Assembly: GCA_025345505.1 (NCBI GenBank)
Contig: JANVCC010000112.1
Coordinates: 89,585 to 153,584, forward strand
From: Todiramphus chloris collaris
Lineage: Eukaryota > Chordata > Aves > Coraciiformes > Alcedinidae
Length of the DNA: 64,000 nucleotides
Reading direction: 5' to 3'
Below are positions 46,801-59,035 of this stretch, one piece after another (position 1 is the stretch's first letter; every line of letters begins with the position of its first letter). The position numbers and the translations under genes were made by a program. Under the pieces are notes generated by a model. That model made no database searches, was not told the origin of the DNA, and saw only the letters and a list, made by a program, of their open reading frames with translations.

Positions 46801-49800
46801 TTTTTCTGGATTATATGGCAAGTGATGTAAATGTATTAGCTGTTTTTACTGGCTGACTGCTGAGCTGTTCTGATCTTGTGATCTAAGCCAAGATGCATAA
46901 ATCTCAAAGGCTAGGATTCGGGATAGCAACTCCTACAAGCAGAGTTCCCTCTTGCCTCTCTTACTGTTCGCTCTCGTGAACCGGTGACTTGAAAAGGGCT
47001 GCCAGGCAGCAAAAGCTCCTATTTTACAGAATTAGTCAACATAGTCCCAAGACTTGGCGTTGCATAAATTACGCTAACCACTTTCATCCCTGGGTAAACT
47101 GTAACCGGAGAGGAAGAGCCAGGAGGTAACTCCAATCACAACCGTTAATGACAAAAGAAAACTTTCAAGCCGCCTTTCCAGCGCACGTTAATTCAGTGCC
47201 AGTTCGAATTTTTCCGTGAGGGTTTTCACCCCTTGACCACAGTTTGATCCATGAAATCGCAAAGCAAACCCTTTGTTTGCTATTTGATGCAAGGGTTTCG
47301 TCCGTTTTCCCCTTCTCTTTCATCCCTCCCCCCTCTTCCTCTCAGCCTGCCTTTCAGACTGAAGAAAGGAACTCTAGGTTTGAGCCAAGCTGTTCTTTCA
47401 CTGGATTCTTCAGTCAACGAGAAAAAAAAAAAATTGTCTTTATCTTAAAAGCAAACACCAAACAGCTGATAACATAGTGGAACAGGAGTTCAGAGGTAAT
47501 CCAAAAGGAAAGATCCTGGATTTTCTTGAGAAGGGGACTCTGGACCCTTGCTCCTCTGATTTTTGGCACCTATTTGTTGCCCACTAGATGGCAACAGACA
47601 GCTGCCTACAGAGCCCTCCCAGCACAACTGCCAGCCTGCGGCTCGGGTCTCTCCCCTTTATCTCGGGTACTTTATTTAAAGATATAGTATACAGTGACCT
47701 TTGCTGCCTTGAACTCTATGGAGAAATGTCTGAGCCATGTACAATGTGCTTCCTTTGTTTAAATAGACACTGTCAAGGTGTTGTACGCTCTGTCATTCAA
47801 ACCCCCCTGGGAAGCTCCCCAGCAGAACAAATTTTCTTATAGGTATTTTATCCCCCTTGCACATGTAGAGTTGTTTGGAGAGGACTCGTCACCTCACGTG
47901 TTGAGGGAAAGGATGCATTTCCAACTCATCAGCAATTTAAGATATGACCTTGGGGGATGTCTCTTTGCTCACCTGTCTCTTTGCCCACCCTCAGTTTCCC
48001 ACCTGTAAAACGGGGATGCTCGTGACTCTTTGTGAGAAATCTGTAGAAAGCCTGGACCGTGGCAATGCTGTATGAGTGAGATGACCAAGCATATGCTGGG
48101 GGTTGGCTTGTTTACTTGGTCTCTTAGAAGGCCATATGTGAAGGGAGTTTAAAAGCCTAGCTTGCTGAAGATGCTGTGGGGTGGCAAAATACCTAAGTGT
48201 ATATTTGAGAATCAAAAGGCTGAACAATATGAGAAATCCATTTCCTGTAACTGCCCTGGAAGGAATATCTCTGCTGAGGCATGGACATCTTCCAGGCTGT
48301 TCTGTCACGAGAGCCAGCTGAGCGTTCCCAATTTTGTCTTCAGGTGGACTTCAGTATGGTCTGCTGGAGAGCAAGAGCTGTCTGTGCGATGCATCTTCTG
48401 TGGAGGCCTGAGGCCATTATCTCTTATCCCCTCACCTACAGAAGCACAGGCTCCAAATGGAAAATTCTGCCTATTTCCACAATTATTTGAAACAGATCAT
48501 CTTGTGGGTTTTCCATATTTAGACTGAGCTGTATGCTATCACTTTGAAAACAATAGACTCTTGGGTGGGGGTGAGGGGATGTATAGCCTTCAATAATTGC
48601 ACGGGAAAGTGCCAAGGGACACGACAAATGAATCTTCACTGAAAGATGGGCTGAATATTTAAACTGAGTGCACACAGCTGGCGATCCTGTTCTTCACCAC
48701 CAGGCTGAAACCTGCTCACCTTATTCAGAAGAGTCCTCCTGCCTGGCAGATGAGCGAGCTGTAGAGGGTTTGGCCCACATAGTGGTCTTAACCATACATC
48801 CACTTACATAGGAATTATCGTGGTATCAGAACATCAGTGATTTGAGTACATCTGTCCACTCTGGGGGACTGTAGCAGCCAGAGGTTTCGTGAGTGACCTC
48901 GAGTCTTCCAGTAGCAATAGTTATACTTTAGCCAAAGACCCCAGGCCAAGATTTTCATTGGTAAACCCTTGATTATTATCTGAATATATATATATACCCT
49001 TGAAAAGGTGTAATATCCAAAACAAGGGAAGAAGGCAGCCTTAAAGTCAGGCAGATCTGTGTACGTCAGGCAACTGATGTATGAGGTGCTGAGAATCTTC
49101 AGTCTCAAACACAGTGTGCAGAGGTTGCTCTGCTTGTGCAGGAGATGCTTTGGCAGGGCTCGGTCCAGGCCTGTGTGGATGGCACGTCTGCTTCAGTGGG
49201 AATCTCTACAGAGCTCTTGCTGGACAGCTGGGAATGCATGGATGTGGTTTCCTGGGCTTTTCTATCTTGGATATAATACTTTCAGAAAAAAAAACCCAAA
49301 CAAAAACCCAGCATTCCGTTCACGGGTTGAGTAAGGGAAGCTAAACCTCCTCTGTACCTAAAGAAAAATACTGTGCCTTCAGGGCTCTTAACAGATGGCT
49401 TCCACCACGACAACTACACCATCTATACAGCGTGTGTGCATATGCTGAAGAGGTTGATGGTAACTACCCTCAGAAGCAGTACAGTTACATTAACTTCATG
49501 AGTGAGCATGACTTTAACCTAAATATACACGTTCTTTTGTTGAGATTCTCATTAGGTATGAGATCAAGGGTATTGCAGCATCCTTTCTAACATGTTTTAC
49601 CTTCCAGTAATGGGAAGCAGTGGCAGTTGTCAAATAAGAATTCTGGCTGCCATGCAATTGCCCTGGTTTTCATTGTGATTCTATTCACTATTAACCACTA
49701 TACCCCAACGTGCTCTGTGAAATCAATAAAATAAGCTTTTTTACCTTGTTTGAAGCCAGTTAGGTTTCTTTACTGTGTAAGCACTGACAGTGTGCTCCTG

Positions 49801-52270
49801 GGCAAATAGCAGAGCCAGGCAAATAATTTACTAGGATGAATTATTTCCCTCTACTAGTCTCCAAATTCTCCTTGTCCAAATTTGAGGGTTGCTTTTTGTT
49901 TCTTTGTTTGTTTTCAGAACAAATTTTGGCTCTCAGATTGTTCTTGCGGCATTCCGTGTGTGCCTGTGACCTGTGCCCTCTGTAAGTGCCACGGGCGTTT
50001 TGCTCCAGGAGAGGAGCAGCTCCTTTTGCCATTGATAAATGTAGTGATGGTGCCAGTGCAGTACAAATGATGCTCTATTGACTTCAGAACTGAAGTGTTC
50101 TACTTCACCGCTGGGATGAAACTGCCCCAGTGCAAGGAACTGCCCTGAGAGCCACACACTAAGGAAATTCCACTGAGGCCAGTGGATTATACACAAAAGT
50201 TTGTTCTTTTGGTTTTCTTTTCTCTGAAGTCTGTTTTGTACCTAATATGTAACAAGCTGACCATCAGGCGCAAGGATTGCTTCAAGAAAAATATGAATAT
50301 CATAAAAATACTCAAAAACTGGGATAAGCTTTAGATACCTTTTGTTTCTTTCACTCCAAATGCATACAATTTCATTGAATACAAAGAGAAAAGGAGGACG
50401 TTTCCTCCTGGGCCTGATTTTTCTGTTTTATTAATACGAGAAGAAATTCTTGGTGTTTTTGCAGTTTGGGGCTTTTGGATTCTAACTTGCTTTGATTTTG
50501 CTTTCGGGTTGTACTCTCATCTGTTGCCTTCTGCTGCAACTTCCACCGGACTGCCTCCGAGGGTAAGTCAGCAGGACCGAGCACAACACGCTCTCTGCTT
50601 TAGTCTCGTTCCAGGTGCTGTTGGGATTTTATTGTTGGAGAGCCCTCAAGCTCAGCGGCGGGGACCCGGGTTCGAGTCGCTTTTAAATAATTAAGAAGTA
50701 GAAACCGAGTGAGCAAAGGTATCAAAAGCAAACCCTTTCCGTGTGGTGAACGCTCCGCAGCGCTTGGTGTGATGGTGAGAAGCTTAACTCGCCCCCCGCG
50801 CTGCCACACATATGGTCTCCCACGTAATAATGTCAGATGCTGCACGCTGAGAAAATATTTTGTTGAAAATACGAGTAAAGCAGCATCTTTGCTGTTGCTG
50901 GATAATTAGTGGTGGGATATGGAGATGATTTGCTTTTCTGGGCGAGGCTTTGCATAAAAGCTACCTCTGTTGGGTACGGCGGGTACGGATAAGCCGGCCA
51001 CTTGCTTAAAGCTTTGATTTGCTTCACCTTGTCCATGCCATTACCACATTCTTTGTGACCTGGATCATCTTATTCATATCTAAACAGCTTGGTTACCTGA
51101 CTAGTGGCTGTCCTTTATATTTATATTTACCACTCATATTTGACTTCATGTTTTTTTCCTTTGTGTCTCAGATTCTTATACTGAAAAAAAAAAATGGACT
51201 TATTTTCTTTTCCCTCCCTTTTTAAATTCCTCTGGGATTTGCAGGTGAAGTGTCTTATGTTTCTCTCTGATGTTCTCAGATTTGCATGTTCCTTTGAGAA
51301 GGAGGCAGAAGTTGATGCCTGTCCTGGATGCCTATTACACTGTAAAGATGTTTGGACTCTGAATCCAGAGATGTCAGAATCTGTGTTAGAATCTGGATTT
51401 TGCAGCTGGAGTTTCTGGGAAAGGTCTGTATCAAATATTTGGTCCTGGTCTTTAAGTGGTAGAGGTTAAGGATGGTGTTTGAAGGTTCAGCAGTCCAGGG
51501 AGTGCTTTAGTTGCTCGGTGATGTAGCAGTGCAGCCTTCCGACAGCATCTGCATTTCAATACCTTCAGCTGCTAAAATGCAGCCATGACCTGAAGCCTGA
51601 AACTGTGCTTTGGGGTATGGAGCAGGAGAGGGGATAAGGTGTCTTCACCTGTGCACAGCACCTGAAGATATGAAAAGTAAACTCTGCCAGTTGGGTTCAG
51701 ATTTCCCCCTCCCATGCTGTATTGGCTACACGCACAGAAGGGGAGTTGTTGGCATTATCCTTTACCTAGGCAGTGCTGAGAAGTGTGATAGCAGGGAACA
51801 TATGGGCTGCAATATCATGGCAGAGTAGCCTGTGTGAAGGATGCAGCAGCTCAGAAAAAAATATTCTCGCTTTTGTCAGTTTGAATACATGCTGTTTGAA
51901 ACAGAATTGAAGCAAAACATTTGGATTACTGTTGCTTGAAGAAAATGCTTTACAGTGCCTGTCTTGAACAGGTTTTCTTCCTCCTCCCCGTGTCTTGTTA
52001 ACATTTCAGTGACTACAATTAAGAACAAAAAAACCCAGGAAACTTTGTTGCTCTAAAAACCATCGGTCTAGCACACGAAAGTGACAATGACATTGAAGCT
52101 CTTACCAAAGTGAGGTCGCTGAGAGTATTCCTTCCCTGATGGGAATGAACTCCAAAGAGCAAAGAGTCTGGTTCTGGAGGATGACAAGACCTTTCTCTGC
52201 TGTCCCCAGCCCTCCAGCGAGTGCAAGTGCACCTCATATGGAAGGGGAAACGAACTTTGCACACAGCAGA
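37821..52270. other. Intergenic, no gene seen
   Basis: I found no supported exon or RNA gene. Visible features are a T run near 40650-40667, an ATA-rich microsatellite at 42120-42150 and a short TA repeat near 48984-48997. Blocks around 43590-43690 and 47020-47230 look like unique, possibly constrained sequence (inference). Confidence 0.55.
42120..42150. repeat. ATA/AAT microsatellite
   Basis: agtaataataatagtaataa and onward; an imperfect trinucleotide repeat. Confidence 0.85.
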
Positions 52271-52274
52271 GGTT

Positions 52275-52406
52275 CTGATTCGAACCCTGGTGATTTAGAG
52301 GATATTCCACTTACATCAGTAAGGGTTAGATTGTTGCTTTCTGATTCAAACCCTGGTGATTTAGAAGATATTCCACTTACATCACTATGGGTTAGATTGT
52401 TGCTGT
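52275..52406. repeat. 66-bp direct tandem duplication
   Basis: Two adjacent copies, 52275-52340 and 52341-52406, differ at only a few positions (ctgattcgaaccctggtg versus ctgattcaaaccctggtg at the starts). The unit is a multiple of three, so a plus-strand frame runs through both copies and ends at a stop soon after. No homology to a known protein was recognised. Confidence 0.93.
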
Positions 52407-55400
52407 CTGAGTAACTAGCAAGAAATGTTTATGTTTTTAACAGAAGGTGTATTTTCAACTGTGTGTCATTGAAACTGGTAGGAAACCTGTAGCTCCAGTA
52501 GTGTCCTGTCACTTGTTCTCTGTGCTCTAGCAAAGCCACGACGCAGCTGAACCAAACTCCAGCTATTGTCACTTCTTTGGAGAATTTGTCTTCACATGCC
52601 TTTCCCATTATTGTAACCGACAAGTCTAAGACACTGTCTAATGTTAATTCTGCTCATTGCTGCCAATTATAATCAGAGCTAGTCAAAATAAACAAATTAA
52701 ACAAATAAACATGTCAAAACATCTCAGTCGTAGAGAAAATAAGCCAAGTCTGAACTCTTTCCATGCTGTAGCACGACCGATGTGCTGCATATTGTAAAAT
52801 GTTCCATCACATTTTTCACCTTTTGTTGAGGAAAGGCAAGAAAAGGTGGGTCAGTTTAGAATTACAGTTTAGTCCTACCCTGCTAAGGAGTCTGCAACTG
52901 AAACCAAATGAAACCCAAATGTTCCTTTAGCTCCTTCACCCAACCTAATGATCATCTGCTGTATGTTTTAAATGGGTTTTTTTAGGGTTTGGGGATTTTT
53001 TTGAGTGATTCTTTGCTGTCAGAGTTCCAAGATGCTAAATCATTGTAGGATTTGGACAAGATGCAGGTGCAAATATACCAAATGTGGATATACACTTCAA
53101 TATAAACCATGCTGCTGCTGTGACAGAACACCAACCCAAATGGTAAAATACCACCCAATTTCAGTTAGGAAGTACCCCAGGTTTAAAAGAGGAATAAGTA
53201 AAACACGCTTGTGCTACACGGAGGGGACATTGTAACCTGGATTTGCTAAGAATGGGAGGAGAGGACACAAATTTCTTTTTTTTTTTTTTTAGTGGTATGT
53301 TAACCTTAAAAATATGTTCTGAGGTTAGAGGAAAAAGCTGTCGCTTTAGACAGGTGGTTCTTGTAAAGAGGTGATCTTTTAAAGTGCTGTCTTACCATGT
53401 CAAAAGCAACGTCTCAGCAGAGATAAAGCTATAATGCAGGTGATTGCTGGGACTCTCCTGGTGTCCGTCACAGCTTTAAAACCAGTTTCAAAACTTGCAT
53501 TTGGAAAGGCACTTGTTGGGGTTTTTTTTAATGCAAGACACATGCACCAAATACCTGTTTCGAATAGTTAATGAGTTAGAAACAGATCCTTGAAATGCAA
53601 AGCATAGGAACGGTGGCCGCGCTTTCACAGACCTTGGGGTCTCCCTTGATATTGGGTGTAAGCAAAAGACTAACTCCACGCGGGTAACTGGTGGTGGGAC
53701 TGCACCTGAATTTCTTGGGAAGAAACAATCGTCAGTTGGACGTCGTGGCCCCACCGAGATCAGGAATGCCGAGTTCTCCAAGGGTCTGGAGGTGTCAGGT
53801 GGAGAGACAGAGACATCCTTAGTTCAGGGGAACGGCTCAACCGAGGACCACAGAGATTGACAGAGCTGCTTAACAAATACCTGCTCCTCCTGAAATGGTG
53901 TTGGGAAAAACTTTGCTGTATTTTGCTCAGCCCTGAAGAACAACCCAAGCAACTTCCTGGAGCTGCGTTGGATTTTGCAAGGCGCTTAGGAGAGAGTGTG
54001 AATTCCCCACAAAAATATACGGGGCTCTTAACCGCTGAGGTTCTTCCTTTTCTCTCTCCCTTCCTTTTCTTCTCCCCACAATGTTTTTAATGTACATAGG
54101 GTCTGGGGAGAAAAGGAACACTGTGCCTTTGAAATGTTGTTTGCTGAAGACAGTATATAGAATCTTGGTTATTAACAGCCTCTCACAAGACAGTTATTTT
54201 TGGAGTGGCCTCTAAGGAGGCAACCTCTTGGAATCGAACTCATTTATTCTGCGTTTCACTGTCCTGCCATTTCCTGCAGAGAGAGGGGAAAAGTGAAACC
54301 ACATGTTTTGAGGAGCGAGCGTAGGAAACCCCACCGAAGACAAATGACTGCTCCTCTCCCCTGGCAATTAGTCAAAGCCGGGCTGTGTGCCAGCCCAGGT
54401 GTTCCTGCCTGTGTAGAAATTTGCCAAAGAACAATGAAAATAGCAGCTGATTGTGCTGACAGATTCTTCTGGTAATTTCCTGTTGTTTGGCATCTTCAGG
54501 TTACTTTCCCACAATTATGGATCCTGATGAAGTCCGGGGCCTTCAACTCCCCTTTTTAACTGGCAGCGTGGTAACCGTGTGTGTGTTTACGCGCGCGCCT
54601 CGCCCCGCTCTCCTCTCAAGCCCCGTGCTTTTTCTCCTAGTTCCCAGCTGGTTTAATTTAATTCGTTTTGCAAAATACATATTTTAATGAGCCTGAATTG
54701 TAAAAAACTATTTGCACCTGCATCATATAGAATTTCTTGGCAGTCCCACCATGGCTTTTGCCAGGACTCGTGCTTATTCTATCACTTAAACCTACCACTT
54801 GGAAGGCTTTCCTCTTGTGCCTTCCATTATCTGCTAAATCAGGGCTGCTCAAGAAACACTCACGGATGGAACAGAGCCTGGAGCTGAGCACAGGAGGGGG
54901 AGAGAGCGATCTGACAGCCCGAGATGCTGACAACAAGGTGGGGTTAAAAGTGAGGGGTGTCTTTGGATAGCAGGCATCGATTCTGGAGCTGGGGGAGAAA
55001 ACAGCTCTCCCCCAAGAGTTACAAGTTTTATCGTCTAGGAGGAACGAGGGAGAGAGAAGAGGGAAGGCAGACTCTGCAGTGATCTTAAAGCTTCGTGCAA
55101 TCCAGTCTGTCAGGAAGTTATAAATACTCGTTTGGGTTTCTTGAGCAGCTCAACTTCTTTTTTTTTTTTTTTTTTGAGTTGGAGCAGAGCTGGATGGGCA
55201 CCAGGGGACATTAGCCCCAGGTCCGTTGTCTCGTTTCTTCTCGGTGTGCATTCCAAAGAGAGGGAGAACAGAGCACGGGGAGGGGGGATTGCTGCAGTAT
55301 GTATAAAAAAGGGGGAGAATTCTGTCCAGCCTTTCCCCTGTGCATTTCCTGCTCCTTTACTTATTCCTAGAAGATCAATTCTAAAAGTAACCTTGAGTTT

Positions 55401-56744
55401 TGAAATATTTTGCAAACCTTCGGTGGTTTTAATTTTTTTAAATTATTTTATTTTTACTTTTTTTTAGGTTCTTTGTAGTTTAAATGGGTGTTCCAGAGAG
55501 ATCTGACTTTTGTGGTTGAGAATGAATTAACGTCCCACCTTGGCTAGAGAATTTTCTACATTTTTTGTTGTGGAGAAAATTTCTTCTTATTGTGAGGCAG
55601 GTAAACTAGAACTAAAGTTGATCAAAACCAATCTGCTTTTTCACTCTTTTTCTCAGAAAATTGCATTTTTGACTAAGTGAAAATTTCTGCCAAATATCTG
55701 CTTTCCTTAAAAAAAAAAAAAGAATTCCAAAATCTGTTAGATCCAATTAGTCTTGCTCCTTTGGAGGAGGGGAAGGATACCTTTTTCAGCAGGTTGAGGA
55801 CCTTTTCTTTTCTCCTCAGCTCCAGGCAACAGCAAATTCCAGCTGCACTGTGCTGGGCTACTCACAAGTAGGATGGGAACTGCTGAGGTGCTAAAGTGGT
55901 GTTCAGTGTCCCAAGGAGTCCCCTTCTTTGAGGCTGATCCACTCATGTAAACAACTTGCAAAGCATCTTCTGTCTCACTATGCGACTCGCCCGCTCGATT
56001 CCTCTTCAGCTCCTTGGCAGAGGTCTCTGTTTGTTCCAGAAGGTCTGTGGTTCCCATTCTGCTGAGCAGCCTTTGCAGGGACCATCACCGTTCCCTCGGT
56101 GACGATGGCTGTTACCAGTGAGCGTCCCGAGTGTATTTCACCAAGCAGGTTAGGAAAAGGAGGGAAACAATATTGTGAAACTCCCCTCTCTCTCTCTCTC
56201 TTGTTTTCATCAAAAAATTCTTTTCGGTGGAAATCTTCTCCCAGCTGGAGTGTCGCCTTCTGTTCAAATCCCTAAAATTAGCCTGAGAATCTTCTCTCAC
56301 TTAACCAAATCCGTGCTGGCTGCTTGCTGGTAGTTATCCTTCTGGAGCAGTGGCAAAGACACGCACTGTTGCAAGATTCATTGAAGCTGAAAAGCCCCGT
56401 GCGTCCCGTCTTGGTCCTCACGCATATCGGGGAATCGGTAGAACACACGGGAAATGCGGGAGGGTTCGAAATGCTTCTCCCCGGGAGCAGATGTGCAGCA
56501 CCCATCCTGGGAATCCACCTCACAGGGACTCTTTCAGGGAGCTGCCAGTTCTCTACCCACTCAGCCTTTTTCAAAGCCTACTGAAGGCAATTAGAACCTT
56601 GGTGCTAATTACCAATGAGATGTCTTGGTGTGCATCTCTTCCACGTGTTCCATCCCCTGTCCAGGAGTTCTGGTGGCTCCACTGCATGGGACGGGTGCTT
56701 CTTGTCCCTGAGAAGGCTGATCCCAATTAACGGTCTGTGTGTGC
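52407..56744. other. Intergenic, no gene seen
   Basis: Unique sequence with a T run at about 55158-55175 and a short GT/GC alternating stretch near 54575-54600. No exon or CR1 copy was recognised. Confidence 0.55.
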
Positions 56745-57115
56745 TTGTGTGAGATCAGGCAATACCTGATCTCTACTCTCTCCAGCTCCCTGAAAGGACA
56801 GTGTAGAGAGGCTGGTGCTGGGCTCTGCTCTCAGGTGATCAGGGACAGAACCAGAGGGAACGGCCTCGAGCTGTAACAAGGTGGGTTTAGACTGGACACT
56901 AGGGAAAAATCCTTCATGGAAAGGGTAGTGAAATACTGGAATGGGCTGCCTAGGGAGGGGGTTGAGTGGCCATCCCTGGATGTGTTTAAACATCGCTTGG
57001 ATGTGGTGTTGGGGGAGATGGTCTAGGGGTGAACTTGTAGAGTAGGGCTAATGGTTGGACATGATGATCCCAAGGGGCTTTTCCAACCTGAGGGATTCTG
57101 TGTGTGATCTGTGTG
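56745..57115 (+). mobile_element. CR1 LINE 3' fragment (first of cluster)
   Basis: aatgggctgcctagggaggg, then catccctggatgtgtttaaa and ggttggacatgatgatccc, ending ttccaacctgagggattctg. This is the 3' end of a CR1 subfamily in plus orientation. Confidence 0.9.
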
Positions 57116-57404
57116 TGAATAAATACAGCCTGAGTATGACATCTCTCCAACAGGAGCTCGCTGCCTCCTAATCGATTTACAGTGAGTGAGTGACATGGAA
57201 TCCTCCTGCCTCCCTAAATCAAGGCTTGTGTTCTAATTCCATATCATTAAGGGCATGTTGCGGGGGTCCTGTCGGCCCAGCCTTGCCGCCGTCGTGATTT
57301 GCAGTCTCTTGGCCAAACTGAAAGTTCTGCTTCTTGTTCTGAGCTGTTTGTATATTTGGGTTTGTAGTATATTTGGGGTAGAGATTGCTTGGTTAAACTG
57401 AAAA

Positions 57405-58175
57405 TGCAGAAACCAATGGGCCTCGATGGGGTGAGTCCATGTGTGCAGAGAGCTGGCTGATGCTGTTGCTAAGCCACTCTCCATCATGTTTGAAAAACCA
57501 TGGAGAACAGGAGAGGTGCCTGATGACTGGAAGAAAGCCAGTGTCACTCCAGTCATCGAAAAGGACAAGAAGGAAGACCCAGGCAACTACAGACCGGTCC
57601 ACTTCACTTCATCCCTGGAAAGGTGATGGAGCAGCTCATTCTGGAGGCCATCTCTAACCACATGGAAGAAAAGAAGGTTATCAGGAGTAGCCAACATGGA
57701 TTTCCTAAGGGGAAATCTTGCTTGACTGATCTGATATCCTTCCACAGAGGCATGACCAAATGGGTAGATGAAGGGAGAGCAGCGGGTGTCATAAGCTTTG
57801 ACCTCAGTAAGGCTTTTGATAGTGTCTCCCATAACATCCTTGTAGGACAAATCAAAAAATGGGGGATGGACAATTGGACTGTGAGGTGGATTGAAAACTG
57901 GCTCGACAACAGAGTTCAGAAGGTTGTGCTCAGTGACACAGAGTCAAACTGGAGGCCTGCGGCCAGTGGTGTTCTCCAGTACTGGGTCCAGTTTTGTTCA
58001 ATATCTCCATCAACAACCCGGGTGAGGGGATGAGTGTACCCTCAGCGGGTTTGCTGGTGACAGGGAGCTGGCAGGGGTGGCTGGCACGGCAGAAGGCTGC
58101 GTGGAGCGTTGTGAGCACGCGGGGTGCGGGAGGCCTGCCCGGGCCTGGGACAGCTGCACTCTTCACCCCTGGCTA
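57405..58175 (+). mobile_element. CR1 LINE reverse-transcriptase fragment (second of cluster)
   Basis: The first frame (57441-57626) encodes DDWKKASVTPVIEKDKKEDP and GNYRPVHF. The second (57623-58033) encodes RSSQHGFPKGKSCLTDLISF and the first catalytic box ISFDLSKAFDSV. The two frames are offset, and the GVPQGSVLGP-like box is broken after SGVL, so the copy is dead. Confidence 0.93.
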
Positions 58176-58514
58176 GGGAGGGCTCTGCCCTCGGAGGGAT
58201 CTTGGGGGGTTCATTTTAAATTGCCCTTTTGTTTCAGAGAGTTTAGCAGCTTTTTCTTCTTTTTTTTCCTTTCTGTTTTGACTCGCACTTAGTGAGTCAG
58301 ACAGGCCTCGGGCTGGGTTGCTTCCATGTGGATGAAGCACTGGACAGAAGAGGTTCATTTCTGTTCCCATCTCCTGCTGACCGATTCTCCGCCCCACTAC
58401 ACCCCATTTTATCCGCCTCTGTTTCCCCTTTTCTTCTCTGTTTGTTTGGAGTCTTGTTTTTTAGGACAAAGATTTGTTCTGTTCTTAATGCAGTGTGACC
58501 ACCACTTCATCTCT

Positions 58515-59035
58515 GTATTTATGGTATTCCAAAGACTTGGAGCCCCTGGTACAGGAAAGAGATGGACGTGCTGGAACGTGTCCAGAGCAGGGCCAGGAGG
58601 ATGCTCAGAGGGCTGGAGCACCTCTGCTATGGGGACAGACTGAGAGAGCTGGGGTTGTTCAGCCTGGAGAAGAGAAGGCTCCGGGGAGACCTTCTTGTGG
58701 CTTCCCAGGATCTGAAGGGGCTACAAGAAAGCTGGGGAGGGACTTTTCAGGCTGTGGGGCAGTGACAGGACTGGAGGGGATGGATTAAAACTAGAGAGAG
58801 GTCGGTTCAGGTTGGACATGAGGAAGAATTTCTTCCCCAGGAGGCTGGGGAGACACTGGCAGGGGTTGCCCAGAGAGGTGGTGGAAGCCCCATCCTTGGA
58901 AGTGTTTCAGGCCAGGCTGGCTGGGGCTGTGAGCAACCTGCTCTAGTGGGAGGGGTCCCTGCCCATGGCAGGGGGGGTGGAACTGGGTCAGCTTTAAGGT
59001 CCCTTCCAACCCTGACAGTTCTAAGATTCTGTGAC
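58515..59035 (+). mobile_element. CR1 LINE 3' fragment (third of cluster)
   Basis: gacgtgctggaacgtgtcca, then agactgagagagctggggttg, gcccagagaggtggtgg, and the terminal aaggtcccttccaaccctga and ttctaagattctgtga. This is a plus-strand 3' end. It may be the tail of the element at 57405-58175, with about 340 bp of unrelated sequence between them. Confidence 0.92.

Noticed and set aside
50660-50686. tRNA-like B box (gggttcgagtc) followed by TTTT
   Set aside because: The T-stem does not pair beyond one base pair, and no A box or cloverleaf can be drawn upstream.
52139-52414. 91-codon frame through the 66-bp duplication
   Set aside because: The protein-like repeat is explained by duplication of a DNA unit divisible by three. 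No exon signals were seen.
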